This document shows, in pieces, positions 8,342-16,914 of a stretch of DNA of 64,000 nt. The DNA comes from Rhodoferax sp. OV413 (GTDB lineage Bacteria > Pseudomonadota > Gammaproteobacteria > Burkholderiales > Burkholderiaceae_C), in NCBI GenBank assembly GCA_945861785.1, contig CAMAWD010000005.1:62001-126000 (forward strand). Direction: 5' to 3'. Both the position numbers and the translations under genes were made by a program. The notes beneath the pieces are model-generated. The model did no database searches. It was not told the origin of the DNA and saw only the letters and a list, made by a program, of their open reading frames with translations. How positions within the stretch are numbered: position 1 is the stretch's first letter; every line of letters starts with the position of its first letter.

Positions 8342-9541
8342 ATGTTCCACTTTTCCAGAAGGTCCCTGGCGCGGGCAGCGCTTGCCGCCTGTGTCGGCTT
8401 CGGTATGGGCGCACAGGCGCAAACCCAGCCGGTGCAGACGTACAGCATATTGAGCTTGCTCGACTATTCGGGCCCATTCGCCAATCGCGGAAAGCCCGTG
8501 GAGCAAATGCAGCGGCTGCTGGTGGACTGGTTCAACGAAACTCGCGGGCCCAAGGCGGGTATCAAGCTGGAGTTCAAGCCGGTGGATACCGGTTACGACC
8601 AGGCAAAAACCGTGCAGGCTTATGAGCGCGCACTGCAGGACAAGAGCCTGGTGGGCATCGTAACCTTCGGCTCTCCCAATGTAATCGCGATTCAGAACCG
8701 CCTCCCCCAGGACAAGATTCCCGCCGTGCACGGCGGCCCCGCGTACAGTCTTATGAAGCCCGGAAGCTGGGTCTTCGCGCCACTTGGCGACTACGCGCGT
8801 TACTTCGCGGCAGCCACGAAATGGCGGCTGTCAACCTGGACCGAGTCACGGCCGCTAAAGATCGCCTTCGTGACCTTCGACGGCAGCTCCGGCCGCGACT
8901 GGGCACAGGGCGTACAGAATAGGATAAAGGGCATGAATGCCCAGGTGACGCTGACTGAATTCGTTTCGCCCAGGGCACTCGACGTGGCGGCCAATGTGGA
9001 ACACATCATTGCCGCCAATCCCGATCTGGTATTCCTCGCAACGACGGACCAGCTCCAGCCCGCGATTCTGAAAGAACTGAAGGCCAACAAGTTCGACATG
9101 GGCAAGGTGGTGAACTCCCAGCACGAGGGTCTGGGTCTGCTGGAACTGCTGGGCGTTCCGAAGGATGCCTACGAAGGCACCTACGAAGTAACGACGGAGA
9201 ACTACGTAGACCAGGGCACTGAGGCCTACAAGATTTACGCGGCACGCCAGTCGAAGTACAGCACACGCTGGGCCGCCGACACACTGCTGCATTTCCCATC
9301 CGTTATGGTGCTGCTGGAGGCGATCGAACGCGCTCAGGTGAAAGCCGGCAAGGCACCTGTCACCGGGGCGGCGGTATACGCGGAGATGAGGGCCGGAACT
9401 TTCAATGGATATGGTCTACTCAGCAAAATCCAGTTCGACGTGGATACCGATCCGACGCAAGGCGTCGATTCCGCGGTGATGCTCAGACAAGTTAACGGGA
9501 AAATCACACGCGTGGGCGACCTCTTGCCGCTCGTCAAGTAG
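8342..9541 (+). CDS. LIV-type ABC transporter periplasmic binding protein (LivK-like)
   Basis: 399 residues with a cleavable signal peptide (SRRSLARAALAACVGFGMG, cleavage after AQA near residue 27). The mature part has the two-lobe periplasmic binding protein fold of type I used by branched-chain-amino-acid-type transporters; these often bind aromatic or other carboxylates instead. It opens with YSILSLLDYSGPFANRG, the usual start of the first lobe. It heads the operon livK-livF-livH-livM-DUF2889. A stem-loop follows the stop, which could keep this message more abundant than the downstream genes. Confidence 0.92.
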   Translation: MFHFSRRSLARAALAACVGFGMGAQAQTQPVQTYSILSLLDYSGPFANRGKPVEQMQRLLVDWFNETRGPKAGIKLEFKPVDTGYDQAKTVQAYERALQDKSLVGIVTFGSPNVIAIQNRLPQDKIPAVHGGPAYSLMKPGSWVFAPLGDYARYFAAATKWRLSTWTESRPLKIAFVTFDGSSGRDWAQGVQNRIKGMNAQVTLTEFVSPRALDVAANVEHIIAANPDLVFLATTDQLQPAILKELKANKFDMGKVVNSQHEGLGLLELLGVPKDAYEGTYEVTTENYVDQGTEAYKIYAARQSKYSTRWAADTLLHFPSVMVLLEAIERAQVKAGKAPVTGAAVYAEMRAGTFNGYGLLSKIQFDVDTDPTQGVDSAVMLRQVNGKITRVGDLLPLVK

Positions 9542-9548
9542 GCCAAGA

Positions 9549-9566
9549 GGCGGGCGCGTGCCCGCC
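9549..9566 (+). promoter_or_regulatory. Intercistronic stem-loop after the binding-protein gene
   Basis: GGCGGGC and GCCCGCC form a perfect 7-bp stem around a GCGT tetraloop, 8 nt after the livK-like stop and without a T-run. It is likely an RNA-stabilising or processing hairpin, common behind binding-protein genes, rather than a full terminator. Confidence 0.5.
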
Positions 9567-9639
9567 AGATGTGCCGGGGTGACACGGCGTACTACGCGGG
9601 CCGCTGCCAATGCAGGGTCATTCTCTTTCAGGCGGGACA

Positions 9640-10503
9640 ATGCAAGCGATAGTTAATCAGCCTGTAGCGCCTTCGATTGCAACCGTGGCGGCGCCGGCGG
9701 CATCCATACTGGCGATCAACAACGTCGAGGTGCGTTACCAGGGAAGCATTCTTGTACTCAAGAATGTCTCGCTCAACGTGGGGGAAGGCGAAATCGTCGC
9801 GCTGCTCGGCAGCAACGGCGCGGGCAAGACTACCACTCTCAAATCCATATCGAGCCTGATCCAGTCGGAGGAAGGCCGGGTGACGGAAGGCCAGATCCTG
9901 TTTCTGGGCCAGCAGATCCAGAACCAGGATCCGGTCTCCACCGTGCGGCGCGGTCTGGTCCAGGTGATGGAGGGGCGGCGTGTGCTGGAGCACATGAGTG
10001 TGGAACAGAACCTTATCGTCGCGTCCGCCCCCATCAAGGCCAGCCGCGCGCAACTGCGCCAGGCTATCGATGCGGTCTACGAAATTTTCCCTATGCTGGG
10101 CACGTTCCGCGACCGGCAGTCGGGCTACCTCTCGGGCGGCCAGCAGCAAATGCTGGTGATTGGCCGTGGGCTGATGGCCAAGCCCAAGCTGCTGCTGCTG
10201 GACGAACCCTCGCTGGGCCTGTCGCCACTGCTGGTGTGGACGATTTTTGAATCCATCGCACGCATCAACCGCGAACTGCGCACGTCGATCCTGCTGGTCG
10301 AGCAAAACGCCAAGGTGGCCTTGGGTGTGTCACACCGTGGCTACGTGCTGGAGAACGGGCGCATCGTCATGGAAGGCACGCGCGACGAACTGCTGAACAA
10401 CGAGGACCTGAAGGAGTTCTATCTTGGCATCAGCGCCAGCGGCAAGCGCAGGAATTTCAGGGACATCAAACAATACCGCCGCCGCCGCCGTTGGCTGGGG
10501 TAG
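9640..10503 (+). CDS. LIV-type ABC transporter ATP-binding protein (LivF-like)
   Basis: Second ATPase of the LIV-type importer. Seen: Walker A GSNGAGKT, signature LSGGQQQM, Walker B LLLLDEP, and switch His replaced by the Gln of LLVEQNAK, as is normal for LivF. ATG 9640 is preferred (purine-rich GGCGGGA upstream), giving 287 residues; an in-frame ATG at 9610 is possible. The C-terminus carries a basic tail (RNFRDIKQYRRRRRW) about 20 residues longer than typical LivF proteins. It follows the binding-protein gene and precedes the permeases. Confidence 0.92.
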   Translation: MQAIVNQPVAPSIATVAAPAASILAINNVEVRYQGSILVLKNVSLNVGEGEIVALLGSNGAGKTTTLKSISSLIQSEEGRVTEGQILFLGQQIQNQDPVSTVRRGLVQVMEGRRVLEHMSVEQNLIVASAPIKASRAQLRQAIDAVYEIFPMLGTFRDRQSGYLSGGQQQMLVIGRGLMAKPKLLLLDEPSLGLSPLLVWTIFESIARINRELRTSILLVEQNAKVALGVSHRGYVLENGRIVMEGTRDELLNNEDLKEFYLGISASGKRRNFRDIKQYRRRRRWLG

Positions 10504-10526
10504 CGAAAAGGCAGTCAAGGACAACC

Positions 10527-11414
10527 ATGCAATTCGATACGCTGCTTCGCGTGCTGGTGAACGGCATTGCCAACGGAGCCATCTACGCCTCAATCGCGGT
10601 GGGTTTCAGCATCATCTACCGCTCCGGCAAGGTGTTCAACATCGCCCAGGGCGAGATGCTGATGATCGCCATCTTCATGTCCATGACTTTTTTCGACATG
10701 GGCATGAACCATTGGGTGGCCATTTTCCTCACCGCCGTAGTCATGGCGGCGCTTGGTCTGGGGGTTGAGCGCTTCGTGCTGCGGCCGCTGGTGGGGCAGT
10801 CCGAAATGGCGCTGTTCATGGCCACGATTGGCCTGTTGCTGGTTTTGAATGGCCTGGGCATCATCGTGTTCGGAACCGAGCCGCGGCTGTTCCCGGAGGT
10901 GCTCGGAACGGAGCGCTGGCAACTGGGGCCGATACGGATCAAGCAGTCGCTGGTGATCGGAACCCTGCTGATCGCCTGTGTGGTCGCCGGGTTGCACTGG
11001 TTCTTCCGCGCCACGCGCACAGGCCTGCTGATGACCGCGGTTGCGGAAAGCCACCAGATAGCCCGTTCGCTGGGCGTCAATGTCCGCCGAAGTATCGGCC
11101 TCTCATGGGCCATCTCGGGCGTGGTGGTAACAATCGCGGCGGTGGCCTTCATGAGCGGGCGCAGCGTCAGCACCGACATTGCCAGCATTGCGTTTGTCGC
11201 GCTTCCCGTGGTGCTGCTGTCCGGGCTGGAAAGCATAGGAGGCGTGATGCTGGGCGGAGTCATCGTGGGCATTGGCCAAAGCCTGGCCGCCGCCTATCTG
11301 GACCCGTATTCGGAAGGCGGCGCATCGCTGCTGTTCCCCTTCGCGCTCATGATGGTCATCCTGATACTGCGTCCGCAGGGCTTGTTCGGCTGGAAACGCG
11401 TGGAGAGAATCTGA
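10527..11414 (+). CDS. LIV-type ABC transporter permease (LivH-like)
   Basis: Inner-membrane permease of 295 residues, nearly all hydrophobic segments (about eight predicted by eye). It has the LivH family phrases NGIANGAIYASIAVGFSIIY, FNIAQGEMLM and the C-terminal ILRPQGLFG. The start at 10527 has AAGGA upstream and gives the standard N-terminus MQFDTLLRVLVNGI; the reading frame is open 12 codons earlier but inside the tail of livF. Pairs with the next gene to form the transmembrane channel. Confidence 0.92.
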   Translation: MQFDTLLRVLVNGIANGAIYASIAVGFSIIYRSGKVFNIAQGEMLMIAIFMSMTFFDMGMNHWVAIFLTAVVMAALGLGVERFVLRPLVGQSEMALFMATIGLLLVLNGLGIIVFGTEPRLFPEVLGTERWQLGPIRIKQSLVIGTLLIACVVAGLHWFFRATRTGLLMTAVAESHQIARSLGVNVRRSIGLSWAISGVVVTIAAVAFMSGRSVSTDIASIAFVALPVVLLSGLESIGGVMLGGVIVGIGQSLAAAYLDPYSEGGASLLFPFALMMVILILRPQGLFGWKRVERI

Positions 11415-11415
11415 C

Positions 11416-12471
11416 ATGTACAGAGCCTGCGGTTCCTTCTCTGAGACCTATAACAACGACATGGCGTTGATCCGCACGCGATGGCAGTGGCTGGCGCTGG
11501 CATTGCTGATGGTCGCGCTGGTCTGGTATCCCTTCATCGCGCCGTCTGCCTGGGTGCGCTTCGCCACCATCACCGGGATCACCATCATCTCCGTGCTGGG
11601 CTTGCAGATACTGGTGGGGCTGGCGGGCCAGGTCAGCGTGGGGCAGTCCGCATTCATGGGAATCGGCGCTTATTTCTCGGCCATTGCGGCGATGAAGCTG
11701 AATTTGCCTTTTCCGATACCACTGCTGGTTGGCGCCAGCGGCGCGGCCATCGTGGGTATATTGTTCGGGCTGCCGGCGGCGCGCATCAAGGGCTTTTACC
11801 TGGCGTTGACCACGCTGGCCGTACAGTTTGTCTTCCAGTTTTCGGTGGTGCGGTTGCCGGAGTCATGGTTTGGTGGCGCGGCGGGAATCACGGTCGCCCC
11901 TCCTGTGATCTTCGGCGTAACGATCAAGTCCGCGCAGGGTTTCTATTTCATGACGCTGCCGTTTGCACTGATGGCGGTGTTCGCGGCGCTGTTCATCCTG
12001 CGCAGCCGAGTTGGGCGCGCACTGATATCGGTGCGCGACAACGACCTGGCCGCGGAGGTGACGGGCATCAACGTGATCTACTACAAGGTCGTAGCGTTCG
12101 GCATGGCGTCCTTTTTCGCCGGCCTCGCCGGTGGACTGCTGGCGTATGAAAACCAACTGGCCCATTTTGAGCAGTTCACCTTGTTCGAATCGATCTGGTA
12201 CCTGGGCATGCTCATAGTTGGTGGCCTGGGCTCCGTCCTCGGGGCCGTTTTGGGTGCGACCGCTCTGCGCCTGGTGCAGGAATTGCTGACCCTGATGGGG
12301 CCCTGGCTGGCCGGTGTCCTTCCCGGAGCCCGCCTGGACATTGCCTACCCGATGGTCAACGTCGTTCTGGGCACGCTCATCATCGTGTTTCTCATCTACC
12401 AGCCAAGAGGCCTTGCACACCTGTACCGGCGCGGCGAACACTATGCGCGCGTCTGGCCATTCCCTTATTAG
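11416..12471 (+). CDS. LIV-type ABC transporter permease (LivM-like)
   Basis: Second inner-membrane permease, 351 residues from ATG 11416, one base after the livH stop and preceded by GGAGAG. ATG 11461 (MALIRTRWQW) is an alternative that removes 15 non-conserved residues. LivM family phrases seen: GLAGQVSVGQSAFMGIGAYF, RIKGFYLALTTLAVQFVFQF, VGRALISVRDNDLAAEVTGI and the C-terminal YQPRGL. Completes the split transporter whose LivG lies at 3485-4282. Confidence 0.92.
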   Translation: MYRACGSFSETYNNDMALIRTRWQWLALALLMVALVWYPFIAPSAWVRFATITGITIISVLGLQILVGLAGQVSVGQSAFMGIGAYFSAIAAMKLNLPFPIPLLVGASGAAIVGILFGLPAARIKGFYLALTTLAVQFVFQFSVVRLPESWFGGAAGITVAPPVIFGVTIKSAQGFYFMTLPFALMAVFAALFILRSRVGRALISVRDNDLAAEVTGINVIYYKVVAFGMASFFAGLAGGLLAYENQLAHFEQFTLFESIWYLGMLIVGGLGSVLGAVLGATALRLVQELLTLMGPWLAGVLPGARLDIAYPMVNVVLGTLIIVFLIYQPRGLAHLYRRGEHYARVWPFPY

Positions 12472-12498
12472 CCGATTCAACAATCCGGGAGAGATTTC

Positions 12499-13032
12499 AT
12501 GACCCCATCTCGCACCGCGGAGCGTGTCAAAAAGCTCAAGATCGAACCGGTGGACGACACGCTGCTGCGTTTTCGTGCTTCGCTGGAGGACACCAGCCAG
12601 GACGATGCCGGCGGGGAGATCATCCATTCGCTGTCGATCGAGGGCACCATCTCCCTGCCCGATCTGGTGATACGCAGCATAGAGCCCCATGCGTCCCACC
12701 ATCCTTATGCCGCGTGTGGTGCAAGTCTCGCGCCCGTGCGCAAGATGGTGGGCATTGCCATAGGCCCGGGCTTTCGCGCCAAGGTGCAGGACCTGATGGG
12801 CGGCACCAGCGGCTGCAGCCATTTTCTTGCGCTTGCAATCGATCTATCCGCGTCACATACGCTCTCGCTTTTCCTGCGCATGCGGGACGCCGCTGCATTT
12901 TCCAGCCGGAATGATCCCGACAACGCATGGATAGGTGCCGGGCTGAAGCTGGAGCCGCGTTTGGAGAACGCCTGCATAGCGCTGACAAGCGCTTCGCCGG
13001 TGATCATCCACGCGAAGCAGAAAGCGCATTGA
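12499..13032 (+). CDS. DUF2889 family protein
   Basis: 177-residue soluble protein, function unknown. It matches DUF2889 by its core PYAACGASLAPVRKMVGIAIGPGF and the strongly conserved LMGGTSGCSHFLALA with paired Cys/His. These conserved Cys and His residues suggest metal or cofactor binding, but nothing is established. It follows livM by 27 bp with GGGAGAG as Shine-Dalgarno and is probably the last gene of the transporter operon. DUF2889 proteins are often seen beside CoA-ligase and aromatic-degradation genes, which fits this context (recollection, not checked). Confidence 0.85.
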   Translation: MTPSRTAERVKKLKIEPVDDTLLRFRASLEDTSQDDAGGEIIHSLSIEGTISLPDLVIRSIEPHASHHPYAACGASLAPVRKMVGIAIGPGFRAKVQDLMGGTSGCSHFLALAIDLSASHTLSLFLRMRDAAAFSSRNDPDNAWIGAGLKLEPRLENACIALTSASPVIIHAKQKAH

Positions 13033-13354
13033 TTGCGCCCCTGCCAGACGGATCGGCCCATCTGGATCCGCAATAAATCGACTGGTCAGTGGCAACGATT
13101 AGGGTCCGGGTCAGGTAAAGTGGACGGACACGAGCCCGCATTAGAAGGCATCCGTTGAAATAGCCGCCTTCGGCAGTGTCAACAATACGGCACCAGTGCA
13201 AACCCTTAATTTTTTTCCCATGTAAGCACCGCGCACGCGCTTGCAAATGATTCATGCCGGAGTGAGTTTCGAGATCCTAACCATGGCGGGACAGCGTCGA
13301 CTTGCCCCAAGAACTGAACTCGGCCCGCGAGTTGGAACACAATAACCTTCCATC
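13033..13354. other. Gene-free stretch after the catabolic island
   Basis: About 320 bp. No convincing open frame, hairpin with T-run or repeat was seen. It marks the boundary between the island and housekeeping genes. Confidence 0.5.
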
Positions 13355-13687
13355 ATGCACACCCGCAGTCAAGCCACCGGGCCCACCAACCCGCCTTCAA
13401 CGCGACGGCGGCTCCTGGTCGTCGCTGCTGCCTTTCAGGTCTGCCTTCTGGCGGTGGCCCTGCCTGCCATGGGGCAACAGGTGGTACAGCCCTACAGTCT
13501 GCCGGTTGACGAGGTCCGGCGATTTGCCGATGTCCTGCGGGCCGCGGTCAACGCCAACAGCCCCGAGAAAGTGGCGGGCGACATTGCCATCGGGGACGGC
13601 ATGGTCACGGCGGCAGGTGTCTGCCAAGAACGGCAATGCGCCACGATGTCGCTCAGAGTGACGACAGTCGACATCCGCCGGCATTGA
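13355..13687 (+). CDS. Hypothetical secreted protein
   Basis: 110 residues. A basic stretch RRR followed by a hydrophobic core LLVVAAAFQVCLLAVALPAMG looks like a Sec signal peptide, with probable cleavage after AMG (near residue 40). The mature part of about 70 residues has two Cys in the tail (GVCQERQCATM) that could form a disulfide. No family recognised. The start lacks a clear Shine-Dalgarno. Transcribed alone, between the DUF2889 gene and another small hypothetical. Confidence 0.5.
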   Translation: MHTRSQATGPTNPPSTRRRLLVVAAAFQVCLLAVALPAMGQQVVQPYSLPVDEVRRFADVLRAAVNANSPEKVAGDIAIGDGMVTAAGVCQERQCATMSLRVTTVDIRRH

Positions 13688-13788
13688 CAACCCTCATTTT
13701 TTCACTGTTCCAGCATCAAGAATGCCTGCCAGGACGTCGACGATGGTAGACAATCCCCGTCTTCACAACACCATCGGCAGTTTCAGGC

Positions 13789-14100
13789 ATGCGTTGGGCC
13801 AAGACAAGTTTGCGAAACAGCTTTTTCGGCTGGCTGGGTCATGACACGCCGGCCGCCCCGGCGGAGCGTGTCGAGGCAGTGCGAAAGGCCATGCTCGCGG
13901 CCTTGGAACAGTCCAGCGACGCGCAGTCCATCGCCTTGGAACGCAAGTTGCTCTTTGCCAAGGATATCGGTGAGTTGTGGTACGCCCGCCCCGACCTGAT
14001 GAATGCCGTGGCAGCCCGCGTCGGCGAAACACTGGCCCGCGAGTGTCTTTCCGGCATCACCGCCCTGTTTGACGGCCTGCAACCTGGTGTTGGCGACTGA
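13789..14100 (+). CDS. Small hypothetical protein
   Basis: 103-residue soluble, mostly helical protein with charged, amphipathic sequence (AERVEAVRKAMLAALEQ, KLLFAKDIGELWYARPDLMNAVAARVGETLA). No signal peptide, no recognised domain. Codon bias is like its neighbours, which supports coding. Could be a conserved betaproteobacterial protein of unknown role. Confidence 0.55.
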   Translation: MRWAKTSLRNSFFGWLGHDTPAAPAERVEAVRKAMLAALEQSSDAQSIALERKLLFAKDIGELWYARPDLMNAVAARVGETLARECLSGITALFDGLQPGVGD

Positions 14101-14178
14101 GCCAAGCCTCTGTCTGCGCTGTGTTCCAGCGATGCGTGGATTGACAGTGGGTTTGCCGGATGCCGTGAGGCACGTCCC

Positions 14179-14442
14179 TCATGGGCGGCTGCAAACCGCG
14201 GCCATGATCGATGCACTGACCGACGCTGGCTGTACGGCGCGCCAGGCGCTTGGGTAGCCGGAGCGCCCGGTCAAACGCCCTGACGCCATGGGCCCTGCAA
14301 AGTACAGCGTCTGCAGGGTGCGGTAACGCGCTTCCGGGCAGTGGTATTCGAGCAGGCTGCGGTAGGAGCGGTCGCCCTCCTGGTCGGTCTCCATCAGATC
14401 GTGCGGTGTCCAGACCCGCCGCAACCGATCGGCAATACACAC
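14179..14442 (-). pseudogene. C-terminal remnant of a surface-adhesin-protein-E-like gene
   Basis: 87 codons that resemble the second half of the small secreted surface-adhesin protein E family: RRVWTPHDLM, YRSLLEYHCPEARYRTL, YFAGPMASG, and a final Trp...Cys (SAWRAVQP...AAVC). Intact members are near 140 residues with a signal peptide. Here the N-terminal half is missing and the fragment starts 7 bp beyond the acyl-CoA dehydrogenase stop. Probably a deletion relic; alternatively a short functional ORF. Assignment is by eye. Confidence 0.45.
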
Positions 14443-14448
14443 GCATCG

Positions 14449-15612
14449 TCAGCGGGCGGCGCGCACCATGTTGCGCGCGATGACGATCTGCTGGATCTGG
14501 CTGGTGCCTTCGTACAGGCGGAACAGGCGGACGTCGCGGTAGAACCGCTCGATGCCGTAATCCGCCAGATAACCCGCTCCACCAAAAATCTGCACTGCCC
14601 GATCGGCGACCCGCCCGCACATCTCGGACGCAAACAACTTGCAGCACGAGGCCTCGGTCGACACGTTCTCGCCCGCATCGCGCCGGCGCGCGGCATCCAG
14701 CACCATGCAGTGCGCTGCGTACAGCTCGGCCTGGCTGTCGGCGAGCATCGCCTGCACCAGTTGGAACTCTGCAATCGGCTGGCCGAACTGCTTGCGGTCC
14801 ATCGCATAACGCAGCGCGTCGTCCAGCATGCGCCGGGCCACGCCCACACACACCGCCGCAATATGGATTCGGCCTTTTTCCAGCACCTTCATCGCTGTCT
14901 TGAAGCCCCGGCCCTCGACGTGACCGATCAGGTTTTCCGCGGGCACACGGCAGTTGTCGAAAATGACGTCGCAGGTATGGGCACCGCGCTGGCCCATCTT
15001 CTTGTCGATCTTGCCCAGGCTGATGCCGGGCGAGCGCGCGTCGACGATAAAGGCGGACACACCACTGGCGCCCTTGTCGGCCGGGTTGGTACGCGCCATC
15101 AGCGTGAATATGCCGGCTTGCGGTGCATTGGTGATGTACCGCTTGGTGCCGTTCACGATGTAGTGGTCGCCCCGGTCATCGGTGTCCCGGATGGCCATCG
15201 TGCGCAGGGATGCCGCATCGGAGCCGGCATCGGGTTCGGTCAGGGCAAAAGACGAAATCAATTCACCACTGGCCAGGCGCGGCAGGTACTCGGCCTTTTG
15301 CTCCGGCGTGCCGTCCATCAGGATGCCCTGGGACCCGATACCCACCGTGGTGCCGAAGATCGACCGGAAGGCGGGTGATGTCTTGCCCATCTCGACCATC
15401 ACCAGCACCTCCTCCTCCATCGTCAGTTCGAGGCCGCCGTAGGACTCCGGAATGGTCAGTCCGAACAGTCCGAGCTGCTTCATCTCGCTGATGATGGCGT
15501 CCGGGATGCGGTCGGTTTCGGACACCTCGTTCTCGGCTGGCACGAGGCGCTCGCGCACGAACCGGCTCACGCTGGCGAGCAAAGCGTTCAACGTTTCCTG
15601 GTCTCGAATCAT
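14449..15612 (-). CDS. Acyl-CoA dehydrogenase
   Basis: FAD enzyme of 387 residues catalysing alpha,beta-dehydrogenation of acyl-CoA, feeding electrons to ETF. ATG 15612 is preceded by an excellent AAGGAG; the frame is open 19 codons further. Seen: N-terminal helical domain, middle beta domain with FALTEPDAGSDA and YIVNGTKRYITNA, C-terminal domain with YAMDRKQFGQPI, the QIFGGAGY loop, and the catalytic Glu in YEGTSQIQQI. Standalone gene, divergent from the phosphofructokinase gene. It could serve beta-oxidation of the products of the upstream CoA ligases, though nothing links them by promoter. Confidence 0.94.
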   Translation of the reverse strand: MIRDQETLNALLASVSRFVRERLVPAENEVSETDRIPDAIISEMKQLGLFGLTIPESYGGLELTMEEEVLVMVEMGKTSPAFRSIFGTTVGIGSQGILMDGTPEQKAEYLPRLASGELISSFALTEPDAGSDAASLRTMAIRDTDDRGDHYIVNGTKRYITNAPQAGIFTLMARTNPADKGASGVSAFIVDARSPGISLGKIDKKMGQRGAHTCDVIFDNCRVPAENLIGHVEGRGFKTAMKVLEKGRIHIAAVCVGVARRMLDDALRYAMDRKQFGQPIAEFQLVQAMLADSQAELYAAHCMVLDAARRRDAGENVSTEASCCKLFASEMCGRVADRAVQIFGGAGYLADYGIERFYRDVRLFRLYEGTSQIQQIVIARNMVRAAR

Positions 15613-15702
15613 CGACGGCTCCTTTTCGGGGTATGTTACCTTGGGCTGCGCCAGCACGCCTATGATCACGGTTTGGTGAAACTTGGCACGCAGGAGAATT
15701 CA

Positions 15703-16914
15703 ATGGCATCCGGAAAAATATTGGTCGCCCAGGGCGGCGGCCCCACGGCAGTGATCAACCAGTCCATGGTGGGGGTGGCGCTGGAGGCGCGGCGACACCA
15801 CAAGGTGGAGCTTGTCTATGGGGCGCGCCACGGGGTGCGGGGCATCGTGAACGAGGATTTCGTCGACCTGACGCAAGAGACCAGCCACAACCTCGAACTG
15901 GTCGCCGCCACCCCGTCCTCGGCGCTGGGCTCCACCCGCGACAAGCCAGACGCAAAGTACTGCCACGAGATTTTTGAGGTGCTGCGTCGCCACGAGATCG
16001 AGCACTTTTTCTACATCGGCGGCAACGACTCGTCCGACACGGTGCGCATCGTGAGCGAGGAGGCGCACAAGGCAGCCTACCCCCTGCGCTGCATCCACAT
16101 TCCCAAGACCATCGACAACGACCTGGTGGGCAATGACCACACGCCAGGTTTCCCGTCCGCAGCGCGTTTCGTGGCGCAGGCGTTTGCCGGCGTCAACCTC
16201 GACAACGCCGCACTTCCCGGTGTGTACGTCGGTGTGGTGATGGGCCGCCATGCAGGTTTCCTGACGGCCGCTTCGGCGCTGGGCAAGAAGTTCCCCGACG
16301 ACGGCCCCCACCTGATCTACCTGCCCGAACGCACCTTCGTGCTGGAGCAGTTCCTGGCCGATGTCAAAGCAACCTATGCCCGCTACGGACGTTGTGTGGT
16401 GGCGGTGTCCGAAGGCATCCACGACGCCGCCGGCGTACCCATGCTGGGCCTGCTGGCCAAGGAGCTGGAACAGGATGCGCACGGCAACGTCCAGCTCTCC
16501 GGCACCGGTGCCCTGGCCGACCTGCTGTGCGAGGAAATTCGCAGCAAGCTCGGCATCAAGCGCGTACGGGGCGACACCTTCGGGTACCTGCAGCGTTCGT
16601 TCATAGGCTGTGTGTCCGACGTGGACCAGCGTGAGGCGCGCGAGGTCGGCGAGAAGGCGGTTCAGTTTGCGATGTGGGGCACGCAGGACGGCTCGGTGGC
16701 GATCAAACGCACCGGTTTCTATTCGGTGGACTACGAACTGCTGCCACTCGCCGCTGTCGCCGGCAAGACCCGCGTGATGGACGAGGCTTTCATCTCCGAC
16801 GACGGCACCGGCGTCACAGACGCCTTCCGGCTTTACCTGCGCCCCCTGCTCGGCTCCGGCATGCCGGATGCCTTCCGGCTGCGCGCTGCGCAGGTGCCAA
16901 AGATGGCGCGCTGA
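15703..16914 (+). CDS. pfp: Pyrophosphate-dependent 6-phosphofructokinase
   Basis: Reversible PPi:fructose-6-phosphate phosphotransferase, 403 residues from ATG 15703 (Shine-Dalgarno CAGGAGA). The PPi rather than ATP donor is indicated by two diagnostic positions: GGND where ATP enzymes have GGDG, and PKTIDND where ATP enzymes have PGTIDND. Also MGRHAGFL and LPERTF, typical of PPi-PFKs. Many Comamonadaceae lack ATP-PFK and use this enzyme in glycolysis/gluconeogenesis. The stop overlaps the next start by one base (TGATG). Confidence 0.93.
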   Translation: MASGKILVAQGGGPTAVINQSMVGVALEARRHHKVELVYGARHGVRGIVNEDFVDLTQETSHNLELVAATPSSALGSTRDKPDAKYCHEIFEVLRRHEIEHFFYIGGNDSSDTVRIVSEEAHKAAYPLRCIHIPKTIDNDLVGNDHTPGFPSAARFVAQAFAGVNLDNAALPGVYVGVVMGRHAGFLTAASALGKKFPDDGPHLIYLPERTFVLEQFLADVKATYARYGRCVVAVSEGIHDAAGVPMLGLLAKELEQDAHGNVQLSGTGALADLLCEEIRSKLGIKRVRGDTFGYLQRSFIGCVSDVDQREAREVGEKAVQFAMWGTQDGSVAIKRTGFYSVDYELLPLAAVAGKTRVMDEAFISDDGTGVTDAFRLYLRPLLGSGMPDAFRLRAAQVPKMAR

